In this document: positions 18,420 to 27,155 of the stretch, piece after piece
Layout: each line of letters opens with the position of its first letter
Position numbering within the stretch: the first letter of the stretch is position 1
DNA from: Nitrospira sp.
GTDB lineage: Bacteria; Nitrospirota; Nitrospiria; Nitrospirales; Nitrospiraceae
Reading direction: 5' to 3'
Assembly (NCBI GenBank): GCA_024331045.1
Contig: JANDJC010000006.1
Coordinates: 1 to 64,000 of the forward strand
Length of the DNA: 64,000 bases
Position numbers and translations under genes: made by a program
Notes under the pieces: generated by a model
Seen by the model: only the letters and a program-made list of their open reading frames with translations
Databases searched by the model: none
What the model was told of the DNA's origin: nothing

Positions 18420-20516
18420 ATGTCGACCAAGGTCGAACCGATTCAGCGCGCGCCGTTCGTCAAACATTCCGACATCATCATTTCCATGGGCGTCGTGGCC
18501 ATCTTGATGGTCATGTTACTGCCCCTTCCCCGGTTCTTGCTGGACCTCTTACTCAGCTTCAACATCACCCTGTCCGTCATCATTCTGCTGGTTGGCCTCC
18601 AGGTACGGCGGCCTATTGAGTTTTCGGTCTTCCCGTCCATTTTGCTGATGGTTACCCTCTTGCGGCTGTCGCTCAACATCGCCTCGACCAGATTGATCCT
18701 GCTGCATGGCAACGAGGGGGCTGGCGCGGCCGGCGAAGTCATCAGGGCATTCGGCAATTTCGTGGTCGGCGGCAATTACACCGTGGGGTTGGTGGTGTTT
18801 TGCATTCTCGTCGTCATCAACTTTGTGGTGGTGACCAAAGGCGCTGGTCGTGTGGCTGAAGTTGCAGCTCGATTCACGTTGGATGCGATGCCGGGCAAGC
18901 AAATGAGCATCGATGCGGACCTGAATGCGGGATTGATCAATGAGGCTGAGGCACGACGGCGGCGCCGAGAAATTGCCGAGGAAGCCGATTTCTATGGGGC
19001 GATGGATGGCGCGAGCAAATTTGTGCGGGGTGATGCCATCGCCGCCGTCCTCATCATCCTGGTTAACATTATCGGCGGCTTGGCCATTGGGATCCTCCAG
19101 AAAGGTATGAGTCCCGCGCTGGCCGCGCAAACCTACACGTTGTTGACCGTAGGCGAAGGCTTGGTTGCCCAAATTCCCGCCTTAATCGTTTCTACGGCTG
19201 CCGGCATCGTCGTCACGCGCGCCGCTGCCGAGACCGATCTCAGTGGAGAAATCACCAGACAGTTGCTGACGTCGTCCAAGGCTGTCGGCACGGCCGCCTC
19301 GATCCTACTTGTGCTGGGGCTGGTGCCTGGTCTGCCACACCTGGCGTTTTTAGGATTGGGCACGCTCGCGGGATGGATGGCGTATCGCCTCCGTCAGGAG
19401 GAGCGAACCGCCGAGGCGGCTGCGGTGGCTCCGGCGGTTCCCAAGGCGGACGAAGGGGTGACGCGCGTGGCACCTCTTGAACTGATGGAACTCCAGGTGG
19501 GGTATGGCCTGATCGGCCTCGTCGAAGGCACCAACGGAAACGCTCTGTTGGATCGAATCAAAGGATTGCGACGGCAGATTGCCGAGACGATGGGATTTAT
19601 CGTTCCGCCCATTCATATCCGCGACAATCTCCAGCTCCGGCCGAACGAGTATGTCGTGCTGTTAAAAGGAGTGGAGGTGGCGAAGGCCGAGGCGTTGCCG
19701 GGTCATCTATTGGCTATCGATCCTGGGACGGGCCAACGGGGGCTGGTGCAGGGAATTCCGACGAAAGAGCCGGCGTTCGGCCTTCCGGCGTTGTGGATCA
19801 CCGAAGACGTGCGCGAGCAGGCGCAGTTGGCGGGGTTGACGGTGGTTGATGCCGGCTCGGCGATCACGACTCACTTATCTGAGGTCATTAAGCGTCACGC
19901 GCACGAACTGCTGGGGCGGCAGGAGGTCCAGATCCTGCTGGATGAAGTCGGGAAAACCAGTCCTAAATTGGTAGAGGAGTTAATCCCGACATTGTTGCCT
20001 CTTGGAACGGTGGTCCGGATTTTGAGCAATCTGCTCAGGGAAGGAGTTCCCATCCGCGACCTCCGTTCAATTCTCGAGGCTGTTTCGGACCATGCCACAA
20101 CGATCAAGGATCCGGACGCCCTCACGGAGTTTGCCCGCCAAGCATTGGCCCGAACGATTACCAAACAGTATCAGGCGCCGGACGGAACACTTCAGGTCAT
20201 CACGTTGGATCCACTCTTGGACCGATCCTTGGCAGAGCAGGCGGGCAACCTTCCGCCTGGTGGCTCGTTGCTGCTGGACCCCGCCCTGTCGCATAAGCTG
20301 CTGAGCGGGTTGAAACAGGCGGCTGAACGAGTCGCGTCACGAGGTCACCAGCCGGTTGTGCTCTGTTCACAGATGTTGCGCCGGCATCTGCGCCGGTTGA
20401 CCGATCGCACGCTCCATGCCGTGCCGATCATCGGTCTCAATGAAGTGGACGCGCGGGTGCGCCTCCAATCGCTCGATACGGTACGGATCGACGCCGAGCT
20501 CGCGCAGCCGTCGTGA
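18420..20516 (+). CDS. flhA: Flagellar biosynthesis protein FlhA
   Basis: RPIEFSVFPSILLMVTLLRLSLNIASTRLILLHG, FVRGDAIAAVLIILVNIIGGLAIG, C-term RRHLRRLTDRTLHAVPIIGLNEV. Confidence 0.97.
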   Translation: MSTKVEPIQRAPFVKHSDIIISMGVVAILMVMLLPLPRFLLDLLLSFNITLSVIILLVGLQVRRPIEFSVFPSILLMVTLLRLSLNIASTRLILLHGNEGAGAAGEVIRAFGNFVVGGNYTVGLVVFCILVVINFVVVTKGAGRVAEVAARFTLDAMPGKQMSIDADLNAGLINEAEARRRRREIAEEADFYGAMDGASKFVRGDAIAAVLIILVNIIGGLAIGILQKGMSPALAAQTYTLLTVGEGLVAQIPALIVSTAAGIVVTRAAAETDLSGEITRQLLTSSKAVGTAASILLVLGLVPGLPHLAFLGLGTLAGWMAYRLRQEERTAEAAAVAPAVPKADEGVTRVAPLELMELQVGYGLIGLVEGTNGNALLDRIKGLRRQIAETMGFIVPPIHIRDNLQLRPNEYVVLLKGVEVAKAEALPGHLLAIDPGTGQRGLVQGIPTKEPAFGLPALWITEDVREQAQLAGLTVVDAGSAITTHLSEVIKRHAHELLGRQEVQILLDEVGKTSPKLVEELIPTLLPLGTVVRILSNLLREGVPIRDLRSILEAVSDHATTIKDPDALTEFARQALARTITKQYQAPDGTLQVITLDPLLDRSLAEQAGNLPPGGSLLLDPALSHKLLSGLKQAAERVASRGHQPVVLCSQMLRRHLRRLTDRTLHAVPIIGLNEVDARVRLQSLDTVRIDAELAQPS

Positions 20517-20524
20517 GGTAGCCG

Positions 20525-21892
20525 ATGAAAGTCAAGACGTTTCACGCCCTGAGCATGCAGGACGCTTTGCGGCAGATCAAACAGGAGATGGGGCCGGATG
20601 CGATCATTCTGTCGTCCAAGGAAGTGTGGGACGGGGGCAGGCCGTTGCGGGTATTCGATCGCCCCGTCCTGGAAGTCATGGCCGCCTGTGAAGAGCCCGC
20701 CGCGTCTCCAACAGCTCCCCCGCGAGATGAGTCACAAAGAGAAGAGCCTCGCCAGACCGAGGCTGTGCCGTCCAACCGGTCGACGGCCGCTCCTGATTTT
20801 CGCTCCGTGCTTCGATCTGCCTTGGAGCCGGGCGCTACTCTCCTTGCCAAGAGGGGTACACGGTCGGGAAGGGCGGTCGGTTCAGGTGTGGAGTGGCGGC
20901 GCAAACGATTGCAGCATCTGCGCACCGAGTTGGGGGAGGTCAGTCGCCTGTTGGGACAAACGTTGCTGCAAGACACGCAGCCGACTTTTTCGTCGTCGGT
21001 GACGATGCTGGACCGGTTATGTGGCTCGTTTGTTCGGCAAGGTATGCATCTTTCGTCGGCGGAGTCGCTGGGAACCAATCTGCGGCGGCGGGTGGAGGAG
21101 GCCGATGCCAACAATGGGGACGCTATCGTTCGGGCTCTCGGCCAAGAGATCGCCAGTCGGATTCCAGTCCAGGGTGATTCCCTCGGTCAACTGAATGGTC
21201 GGGCCGTGTGTTTGATCCTCGGTCCCAGCGGGGTGGGAAAGACGTTGAGCGTGGCCAAATTGGCCGCCCGCTGCCGTTTGAAGCAACGCTCTGCCGTTGC
21301 TGTTGTAACCTTTGACGCCTGTCGAGAGGTTTCGGTGGAACAGTTGCGGCGGTATGCACGGACGCTCGGCGTGCCGTTCGCGTTGGCAAGGTCGCCGAGG
21401 CAACTGCGGGAGGGATTGCGTCGTTATGGCAAGGCACGGCTGGTGCTGGTGGATATGCCGGGGGTCCGGCATGATGACGTGACCGCCGCAGTGGAGCTTC
21501 ATCAGATGCTGAGTGAGGGCTGGGAGGTGGCCGCGCATCTGGCCCTGCCGGCTTTTGCACGGGCAAGAGAGCTGTGTGCCATCGTTGATCGCGCCAAAGT
21601 GCTGCCCTCGTTGCACCTCCTGTTCACCAAGCTCGATGAAACGGAGTCGTTTGGAACCCTCTACGAGGTGGCGCATCAAACCGGTCTTCCTCTGTCCTAT
21701 TGGGGGGTCGGCCAGCGGGTTCCCGAGGACATCGAGCCAGCGTCACCCCTTCGCCTGGCTGAATTGTTGATCGCGCAACGATATGTCGCCAGACACGACG
21801 TCCCCTGTCCCGCTTTGAACGGATCGGTGAACGGTTCGGAAGCGGGTCGAGAACTAGCGTCGGTCGGGCCCATCTTCCATTTCATGACGTGA
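20525..21892 (+). CDS. flhF: Flagellar SRP-family GTPase FlhF (divergent G motifs)
   Basis: MKVKTFHALSMQDALRQIKQEMGPDAIILSSKEV; P-loop LGPSGVGKTLSVAKLAARC; TKLDET. Confidence 0.92.
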   Translation: MKVKTFHALSMQDALRQIKQEMGPDAIILSSKEVWDGGRPLRVFDRPVLEVMAACEEPAASPTAPPRDESQREEPRQTEAVPSNRSTAAPDFRSVLRSALEPGATLLAKRGTRSGRAVGSGVEWRRKRLQHLRTELGEVSRLLGQTLLQDTQPTFSSSVTMLDRLCGSFVRQGMHLSSAESLGTNLRRRVEEADANNGDAIVRALGQEIASRIPVQGDSLGQLNGRAVCLILGPSGVGKTLSVAKLAARCRLKQRSAVAVVTFDACREVSVEQLRRYARTLGVPFALARSPRQLREGLRRYGKARLVLVDMPGVRHDDVTAAVELHQMLSEGWEVAAHLALPAFARARELCAIVDRAKVLPSLHLLFTKLDETESFGTLYEVAHQTGLPLSYWGVGQRVPEDIEPASPLRLAELLIAQRYVARHDVPCPALNGSVNGSEAGRELASVGPIFHFMT

Positions 21893-21905
21893 CGGAGGAA
21901 TCGCC

Positions 21906-22766
21906 ATGCACAAGCAGGTCAGCGGTCTCGATGCCACTCCGACGATCGGGAGGGCGCCCGAAACGCACACGAGAGTCATCGCGGTCTCGAGCGGGAAAGG
22001 CGGCGTGGGAAAAACCAATGTGGTCGCCAGCTGGGCGGTGGCACTGGGGCGGATGGGACGGCGGGTGTTGGTGTTGGATGCCGACTTGGGATTGGGCAAT
22101 CTAGATGTGCTGCTGGGCTTGGTGCCATGCCGCACGATCGAACATGCCTTGTCCGGCGTCTGTACGCTAAAAGAGATTTGCCTGCAAGGGCCGGCCGGCA
22201 TCCAGGTTTTGCCCGCCAGCTCGGGAGTGCCGCATCTCACCTCGTTGACGGATTCCCAGCAAGTGGTGATCCAAGAACAATTGGAGGAGCTGGCCACCGG
22301 CATGGACGTGCTCTTGATCGACACCGGAGCTGGCATCTCGCCCAATGTCACGTTCTTTGCCTCTTCGGCCCACGAGATCGTGATTGTCGTGACTCCCGAG
22401 CCGACGTCGCTGACCGATGCCTATGCCTTGATCAAGGTGTTGACCCAGCGGTATCGGGAACGTCGCTTCAAGGTTCTGGTCAATCTGGCCAAAGGACCGA
22501 GAGAAGCGGCGGAGGTGTTTCGCAAGCTGGACGCGGCCGTTGATCGTTTTCTTCATGCGATCGTCGAGCCTATCGGTTATGTCCCACAAGATGATTATGT
22601 CCCGCTGGCCGTTATGAGACAAAAGGCGGTGGCGGACTTATTCCCCGATGCGCCAGCCTCGCAGGCCTTTGCCCGCTTGGCTCGCCAGGTCCTGCAATGG
22701 CCCCTGCCGACACTGCCCAAAAGCTCCGTCCAGCTTCTCTGGCAAAAGATGATTCGTCTTGCATAG
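21906..22766 (+). CDS. flhG: MinD-like ATPase FlhG (FleN/YlxH)
   Basis: VIAVSSGKGGVGKTNVVASWAVALGRMGRRVLVLDADLGLGNLDVLLGL. Confidence 0.93.
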   Translation: MHKQVSGLDATPTIGRAPETHTRVIAVSSGKGGVGKTNVVASWAVALGRMGRRVLVLDADLGLGNLDVLLGLVPCRTIEHALSGVCTLKEICLQGPAGIQVLPASSGVPHLTSLTDSQQVVIQEQLEELATGMDVLLIDTGAGISPNVTFFASSAHEIVIVVTPEPTSLTDAYALIKVLTQRYRERRFKVLVNLAKGPREAAEVFRKLDAAVDRFLHAIVEPIGYVPQDDYVPLAVMRQKAVADLFPDAPASQAFARLARQVLQWPLPTLPKSSVQLLWQKMIRLA

Positions 22767-22806
22767 GGCCATGGTGTCGGCAGGGAAGGCCAGGAAGGAA
22801 GTGAAC

Positions 22807-23553
22807 ATGGGGAAAGCGGTTCCCGCAAAGACCAAACGATCCATCCCATCCAAGGAAGTGAGGCGAGAGCAACTTATCAAGGAATTTGCCCATGTGGTCC
22901 ACGCCATGGCGCACCGGCTGTCCTTTCGGCTGCCCGCGTATCTGGACGCGGAAGATCTGATTTCGGTCGGCATGATTGGTCTTATGGATGCCATGGAAAA
23001 ATATGATCCGACACGCGAGGCCAAGTTCAAAACCTACGCCGAATTTAGAATCAGAGGAGCCATGCTGGACGAGATCCGATCGATGGACTGGATTCCACGC
23101 TCGGTACACGAACGGATCACGTTGCTTCAGCGGACGCATGTGGAGTTGATGCATCGTCTCGGTCGGCCGCCGACCGATGAAGAGGTTGCCGCCGAGCTCA
23201 AGATGTCGCCAGAGGAACTCGATGAGTTCCTGACCAAGGCGAAGGGAGCGGTGATGGTCAGCATCGAAGACCTCAACCTTCAAGACGTGGACGGACACAA
23301 GGTATTAGCGGCGTTGGCCGACACACAGAATCCTGATCCGCTTGCTCTGTTGGTCGGCGAGCGGGAGCGGGAGGCCGTCGGCAAGGCAATCGAAAATCTG
23401 CCCCCCAAAGAACGTCAGGTGTTGACCCTCTATTACTTCGAAGAACTCACCATGAAGGAAATCGGCGACATGATGAAGGTGACCGAGTCTCGCGTCTGTC
23501 AGATTCACGCCAAGGCCATTCTCCGATTGAAAGCGCAACTCTGTTCCTTGTGA
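22807..23553 (+). CDS. fliA: RNA polymerase sigma factor for flagellar operon (sigma-28, FliA)
   Basis: DLISVGMIGLMDAMEKYDPTREAKFKTYAEFRIRGAMLDEIRSMDWIPRSV; C-term LPPKERQVLTLYYFEELTMKEIGDMMKVTESRVCQIHAKAILRLK. Confidence 0.96.
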   Translation: MGKAVPAKTKRSIPSKEVRREQLIKEFAHVVHAMAHRLSFRLPAYLDAEDLISVGMIGLMDAMEKYDPTREAKFKTYAEFRIRGAMLDEIRSMDWIPRSVHERITLLQRTHVELMHRLGRPPTDEEVAAELKMSPEELDEFLTKAKGAVMVSIEDLNLQDVDGHKVLAALADTQNPDPLALLVGEREREAVGKAIENLPPKERQVLTLYYFEELTMKEIGDMMKVTESRVCQIHAKAILRLKAQLCSL

Positions 23554-23815
23554 TGACACGAGGAGCTGCGGGGAGGGAGTCTAGGGGCGATGATCTCCTG
23601 TCTTCGGCAAGCCGCCGCTTCCGTTCGAGAGAACGAGCGAAGGGAAGATTTTTCCCCGCCATGCGGCAAAGCTCTCCTGAACGAAGGAGCCGGGGATCCC
23701 CCAACGTTGGTCTGCCCTCGTGCGCGGGAAGGCACCGAGGGATCTCCTGCTAAAAAATCAATCGTTTTGCTTGATGAGCCGTACAAGGGTGGTGATTGGG
23801 CAGGGCGAGGACGGT

Positions 23816-23831
23816 TGGCACAGGGGTTGCT
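23816..23831 (+). promoter_or_regulatory. Putative sigma-54 promoter upstream of flgF
   Basis: tGGcacaggggttGCt: match to TGGCAC-N5-TTGCT, GG-N10-GC; about 33 bp before flgF ATG. Confidence 0.72.
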
Positions 23832-23863
23832 CACAGCCGAGGTGAGGAGGAAATGAGCCAGTT

Positions 23864-24631
23864 ATGAATCGTGGGATCTATCCTGCCTTGTCTGGCGCGT
23901 TGGCCCATGAACGGCGCATGCAGATCTTCGCCAACAACATGGCCAACGTGACCACAGCCGGTTTCAAACAAGATCAGCAGGCCTTCAAAACGGTGTTCCC
24001 CCCTCGTCAAGGGTTTGTGCCCTCGATGGGAAGCACCGGTGTGATTCAGCGGGCCATTGCCCGGCCGCTGGGGACGCCGGAGCGGCTCTTTGCGGCTCCG
24101 GATCGTGTGACGACGATGTTCGAGCCGGGGCGAATTCGTTTGACCGGCAATCCGTTGGACCTGGCAATTCAGGGCGATGCGTTCTTTGAAGTGCGGACGC
24201 CGCAAGGGATTCGCTATACCCGCAACGGCATGTTTTCGCTCGATAGCCAACGACGGCTGGTCACAGGTCTGGGCTATCCAGTGATGGGAACGTCCGGTGA
24301 GATCACTCTGCCGGTCGGAAAGGTGGAGATCAATGCCCAAGGGGCGATCCGAGTCGACGACAAACCGGTCGCGACGATCAAACTCGTGGAATTTCCACCC
24401 GACGCGATGCCGCAGAAATCCGAAGGAGGGCTGTTTGTTTCAGATCAAGGCAGGCCCGCCAAACAGTCGGTGATTCAAGTCGGCTATGTTGAAGAATCCA
24501 ACGTCAACGTGATCGGTGAGATGGTCAAACTCATTCAGGGTATGCGGGGGTATGAGTCGGCGCAAAAACTGATCCAGACACTCGACAGGATGGCTGAGAC
24601 GGCGATCCAAGAAGTCGGACGGGTCGCGTGA
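23864..24631 (+). CDS. flgF: Flagellar basal-body rod protein FlgF
   Basis: MNRGIYPALSGALAHERRMQIFANNMANVTTAGFKQDQQAF; C-term SNVNVIGEMVKLIQGMRGYESAQKLIQTLDRM. Confidence 0.93.
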   Translation: MNRGIYPALSGALAHERRMQIFANNMANVTTAGFKQDQQAFKTVFPPRQGFVPSMGSTGVIQRAIARPLGTPERLFAAPDRVTTMFEPGRIRLTGNPLDLAIQGDAFFEVRTPQGIRYTRNGMFSLDSQRRLVTGLGYPVMGTSGEITLPVGKVEINAQGAIRVDDKPVATIKLVEFPPDAMPQKSEGGLFVSDQGRPAKQSVIQVGYVEESNVNVIGEMVKLIQGMRGYESAQKLIQTLDRMAETAIQEVGRVA

Positions 24632-24758
24632 CGCCATGGTTTTCTGATGACGGTGGTTTTCTGATGACGCAAACGATGCGTACGATCGAGACAGGCGTCA
24701 TCGAGCGATCGCCGCTCAAGAATGGAAGTGAACGGGAGAAACGACGAGGAGAGACGAC

Positions 24759-25550
24759 ATGATTCGAGCCATGTGGACGGCGGCGACTGGCATGACCGCC
24801 CAACAGATCAATGTCGATACGATCGCGCACAACCTTGCCAACGTCAACACGAACTCTTTTAAACGGAGTCGGGCGGAGTTTGCCGACTTGCTGTATCAAA
24901 TTCAGCGTCTGCCTGGCACCAATGCCTCAAATGTGGGCGTCTTCCCCGTGGGCATTCAGGTAGGAGCCGGCGTTCGGCCGACTACGGTGGCCAAGGAATG
25001 GCTCCAAGGGAATATGCGCCAGACCAATAACGAACTCGATTTGGCGATCGATGGCCCTGGCTTTTTCCAGGTGTCCCGTCCGGACGGCACGATCATGTAC
25101 ACGCGTAACGGCTCGTTCAAGCGCGACAACGTCGGCAATCTGGTTACGGGGGACGGGGATCTGCTGAATCCTGTGATCACGATTCCCTCCGGCGCCTTGA
25201 AGATCGATATTGGGCAGGACGGTACGGTGTCGGTTCTGTTGCCGGGTGTGACGCAAGCCTCGCAAGTCGGTCAGATCCAACTGACCCGTTTCGACAATCC
25301 AGCTGGATTGGTCGCCATGGGCAACAACCTTTTTATCGATAGTTTTTCCTCTGGTCCTCCGATCCAGGGCACGGGAGGGTTTGCGACTGGCTTTGGGACG
25401 ATTCAACAAGGATTTCTGGAAAGTTCGAACGTCAATTTAGCGGAGGAGATGGTCAACATGATCATCGCTCAACGGAGCTATGAGATCAACTCGAAGACCA
25501 TTCAAGCTTCGGACGAAATGATGGCCATCGCCAACAATCTGCGGCGGTAG
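24759..25550 (+). CDS. flgG: Flagellar basal-body rod protein FlgG
   Basis: MIRAMWTAATGMTAQQINVDTIAHNLANVNTNSFKRSRAEF; C-term EMVNMIIAQRSYEINSKTIQASDEMM. Confidence 0.97.
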   Translation: MIRAMWTAATGMTAQQINVDTIAHNLANVNTNSFKRSRAEFADLLYQIQRLPGTNASNVGVFPVGIQVGAGVRPTTVAKEWLQGNMRQTNNELDLAIDGPGFFQVSRPDGTIMYTRNGSFKRDNVGNLVTGDGDLLNPVITIPSGALKIDIGQDGTVSVLLPGVTQASQVGQIQLTRFDNPAGLVAMGNNLFIDSFSSGPPIQGTGGFATGFGTIQQGFLESSNVNLAEEMVNMIIAQRSYEINSKTIQASDEMMAIANNLRR

Positions 25551-25568
25551 AAGCGGCAAGGAGGAATT

Positions 25569-26303
25569 ATGAAGCGTGTGTCGGCATTGTTGGCCTGTGC
25601 GTTGATCGGAATCGTGGTGGGCGCAGACGATCGCGCCTGGGCCGAGACGCTGGCGGGAGCGAAGCGAACCTTGACGCCGGAGGCGATCGGGAAAGCCATA
25701 GAGCTGTATCTGGAAAAAGAATGGGCATCGGTGATCAAGGATGTGCAGGTGACGGTCTTGGACCCTGCTGAGCCGATCACTTTGCCGGCTAGCACCGCGG
25801 ATTGGCGGGTGGTGCCGGTGCGTCCGGAAGAGCGGATGGGGCGTCGTCATTTCCAGGTGGCGGTGACCGTCAATGGCAAGCCGTGGAAGACGATCGATGT
25901 CGCGGCCGATGTCGTGGCGATGGTCGATGCGATCGCGCTTAATCGATTTGTCAAGCCGGATGAGATTATCGAGGAGGCCGACCTCAAGACCGTGCGGGTG
26001 CGCGTGTTTCAGCTCAACCATGCGTACCTCGTTGATGCCGGGCAGGTGATCGGACGGAGTGCGGCACGGCCGCTGCCCATGGATACCCCGATCCGGGCGG
26101 CCTTCTTGAAAGCTCCTCTTGTGATCAAAAAAGGCGAGCGGGTCTTGATTGAGGCCCGACGTGGTGGCTTGGCCGTTCACGCATACGGAGTCACCAAGTC
26201 GAGCGGGCAGGTCGGCCAAACAATCACGGTGGCAAATTCGGATTCCGGCAAGGAATTACGCGCCAAAGTGGTGGCTCCCGGCCTCGTTCAAGTGGAGTTC
26301 TGA
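25569..26303 (+). CDS. flgA: Flagellar basal body P-ring formation chaperone FlgA
   Basis: Signal peptide; SAF-like C-term GERVLIEARRGGLAVHAYGVTKSSGQVGQTITVANSDSGKELRAKVVAPGLVQVEF. Confidence 0.93.
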   Translation: MKRVSALLACALIGIVVGADDRAWAETLAGAKRTLTPEAIGKAIELYLEKEWASVIKDVQVTVLDPAEPITLPASTADWRVVPVRPEERMGRRHFQVAVTVNGKPWKTIDVAADVVAMVDAIALNRFVKPDEIIEEADLKTVRVRVFQLNHAYLVDAGQVIGRSAARPLPMDTPIRAAFLKAPLVIKKGERVLIEARRGGLAVHAYGVTKSSGQVGQTITVANSDSGKELRAKVVAPGLVQVEF

Positions 26304-26465
26304 ACGGGAAGTGGCCGGTCTAGGTTGTGTGTCGGTTGACCGTGTGCTCTTGCGTGCGAGATCGGCAGGTCGGTGCAGGTCGGTAGAGAACGATCGGCAA
26401 AGCAGCTGAGGGTTGGAGACAACCGCTCGGCGACGGTACCGTCATGGGCTGAGGAAAGAGCAAAT

Positions 26466-27152
26466 ATGACAAGGCGCGACCTGCGAGGATGGTGGGTGGG
26501 GGTGATGTTGATATCCGGCGCCTGTGCCTCTCCTCCCGACACGTCCAGCAAAGTCACCGTCCCCCCTCTGCCGCCTCCCAAGACCCTGGGGTCCCTCTGG
26601 CAGGAGGAAAATGGACGAGCTTACCTGTACGAAGATCTGCGCGCCATGAGGGTCGGTGACATTCTGACGGTCAGAATCGATGAGAAACACAAAGGCTCAA
26701 AATCGGCCGACACGGCCGCGCAGCGGGAGTCGACCGTTCAAAACAGTTTGGTTGGCAGCGGAATGGGGTATCTGGGAATCCCAGGTTTCAGGGTCAGTGA
26801 TGAGACCAGACGAGGGTTCGGCATTGACGCGTCGGCGAACAGCAAGTTTGGAGGGAAAGGCGCAACCAGCCGGACGGGGACGTTAACCGGCACCATTTCC
26901 GCCATCGTGACCGAGGTCCTGCCGAATGGCGACCTTCGCATTGAGGGACGGCGGGAGGTCACGGTCAACAACGAGAAACAGTTAATGACGATTTCAGGTG
27001 TGGTGCGTCGCGTGGACGTTGATACCAAAAACACGGTGCTGTCCTCGGCCATTGCCGACGCGAAGATTGAATATTCAGGGCTCGGAGTCTTGGACGATGT
27101 CCAGCATCCAGGGTGGTTCGTCAGAATTTTGGATTGGCTCTATCCTTTTTAG
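26466..27152 (+). CDS. flgH: Flagellar L-ring protein FlgH
   Basis: Lipobox LISGACAS; LYEDLRAMRVGDILTVRIDEKHKGSKSADT; LPNGDLRIEGRREVTVNNEKQLMTISGVVRRVDV. Confidence 0.95.
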   Translation: MTRRDLRGWWVGVMLISGACASPPDTSSKVTVPPLPPPKTLGSLWQEENGRAYLYEDLRAMRVGDILTVRIDEKHKGSKSADTAAQRESTVQNSLVGSGMGYLGIPGFRVSDETRRGFGIDASANSKFGGKGATSRTGTLTGTISAIVTEVLPNGDLRIEGRREVTVNNEKQLMTISGVVRRVDVDTKNTVLSSAIADAKIEYSGLGVLDDVQHPGWFVRILDWLYPF

Positions 27153-27155
27153 GCT

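Noticed and set aside
23575-23815. Possible cyclic-di-GMP (GEMM) riboswitch from the GCGGCAAAGCTC segment
   Set aside because: Only a short resemblance; the rest of the GEMM core could not be found by eye.
23590-23856. 88-aa ORF between fliA and flgF
   Set aside because: Overlaps the putative sigma-54 promoter and hairpins; no domain signal.
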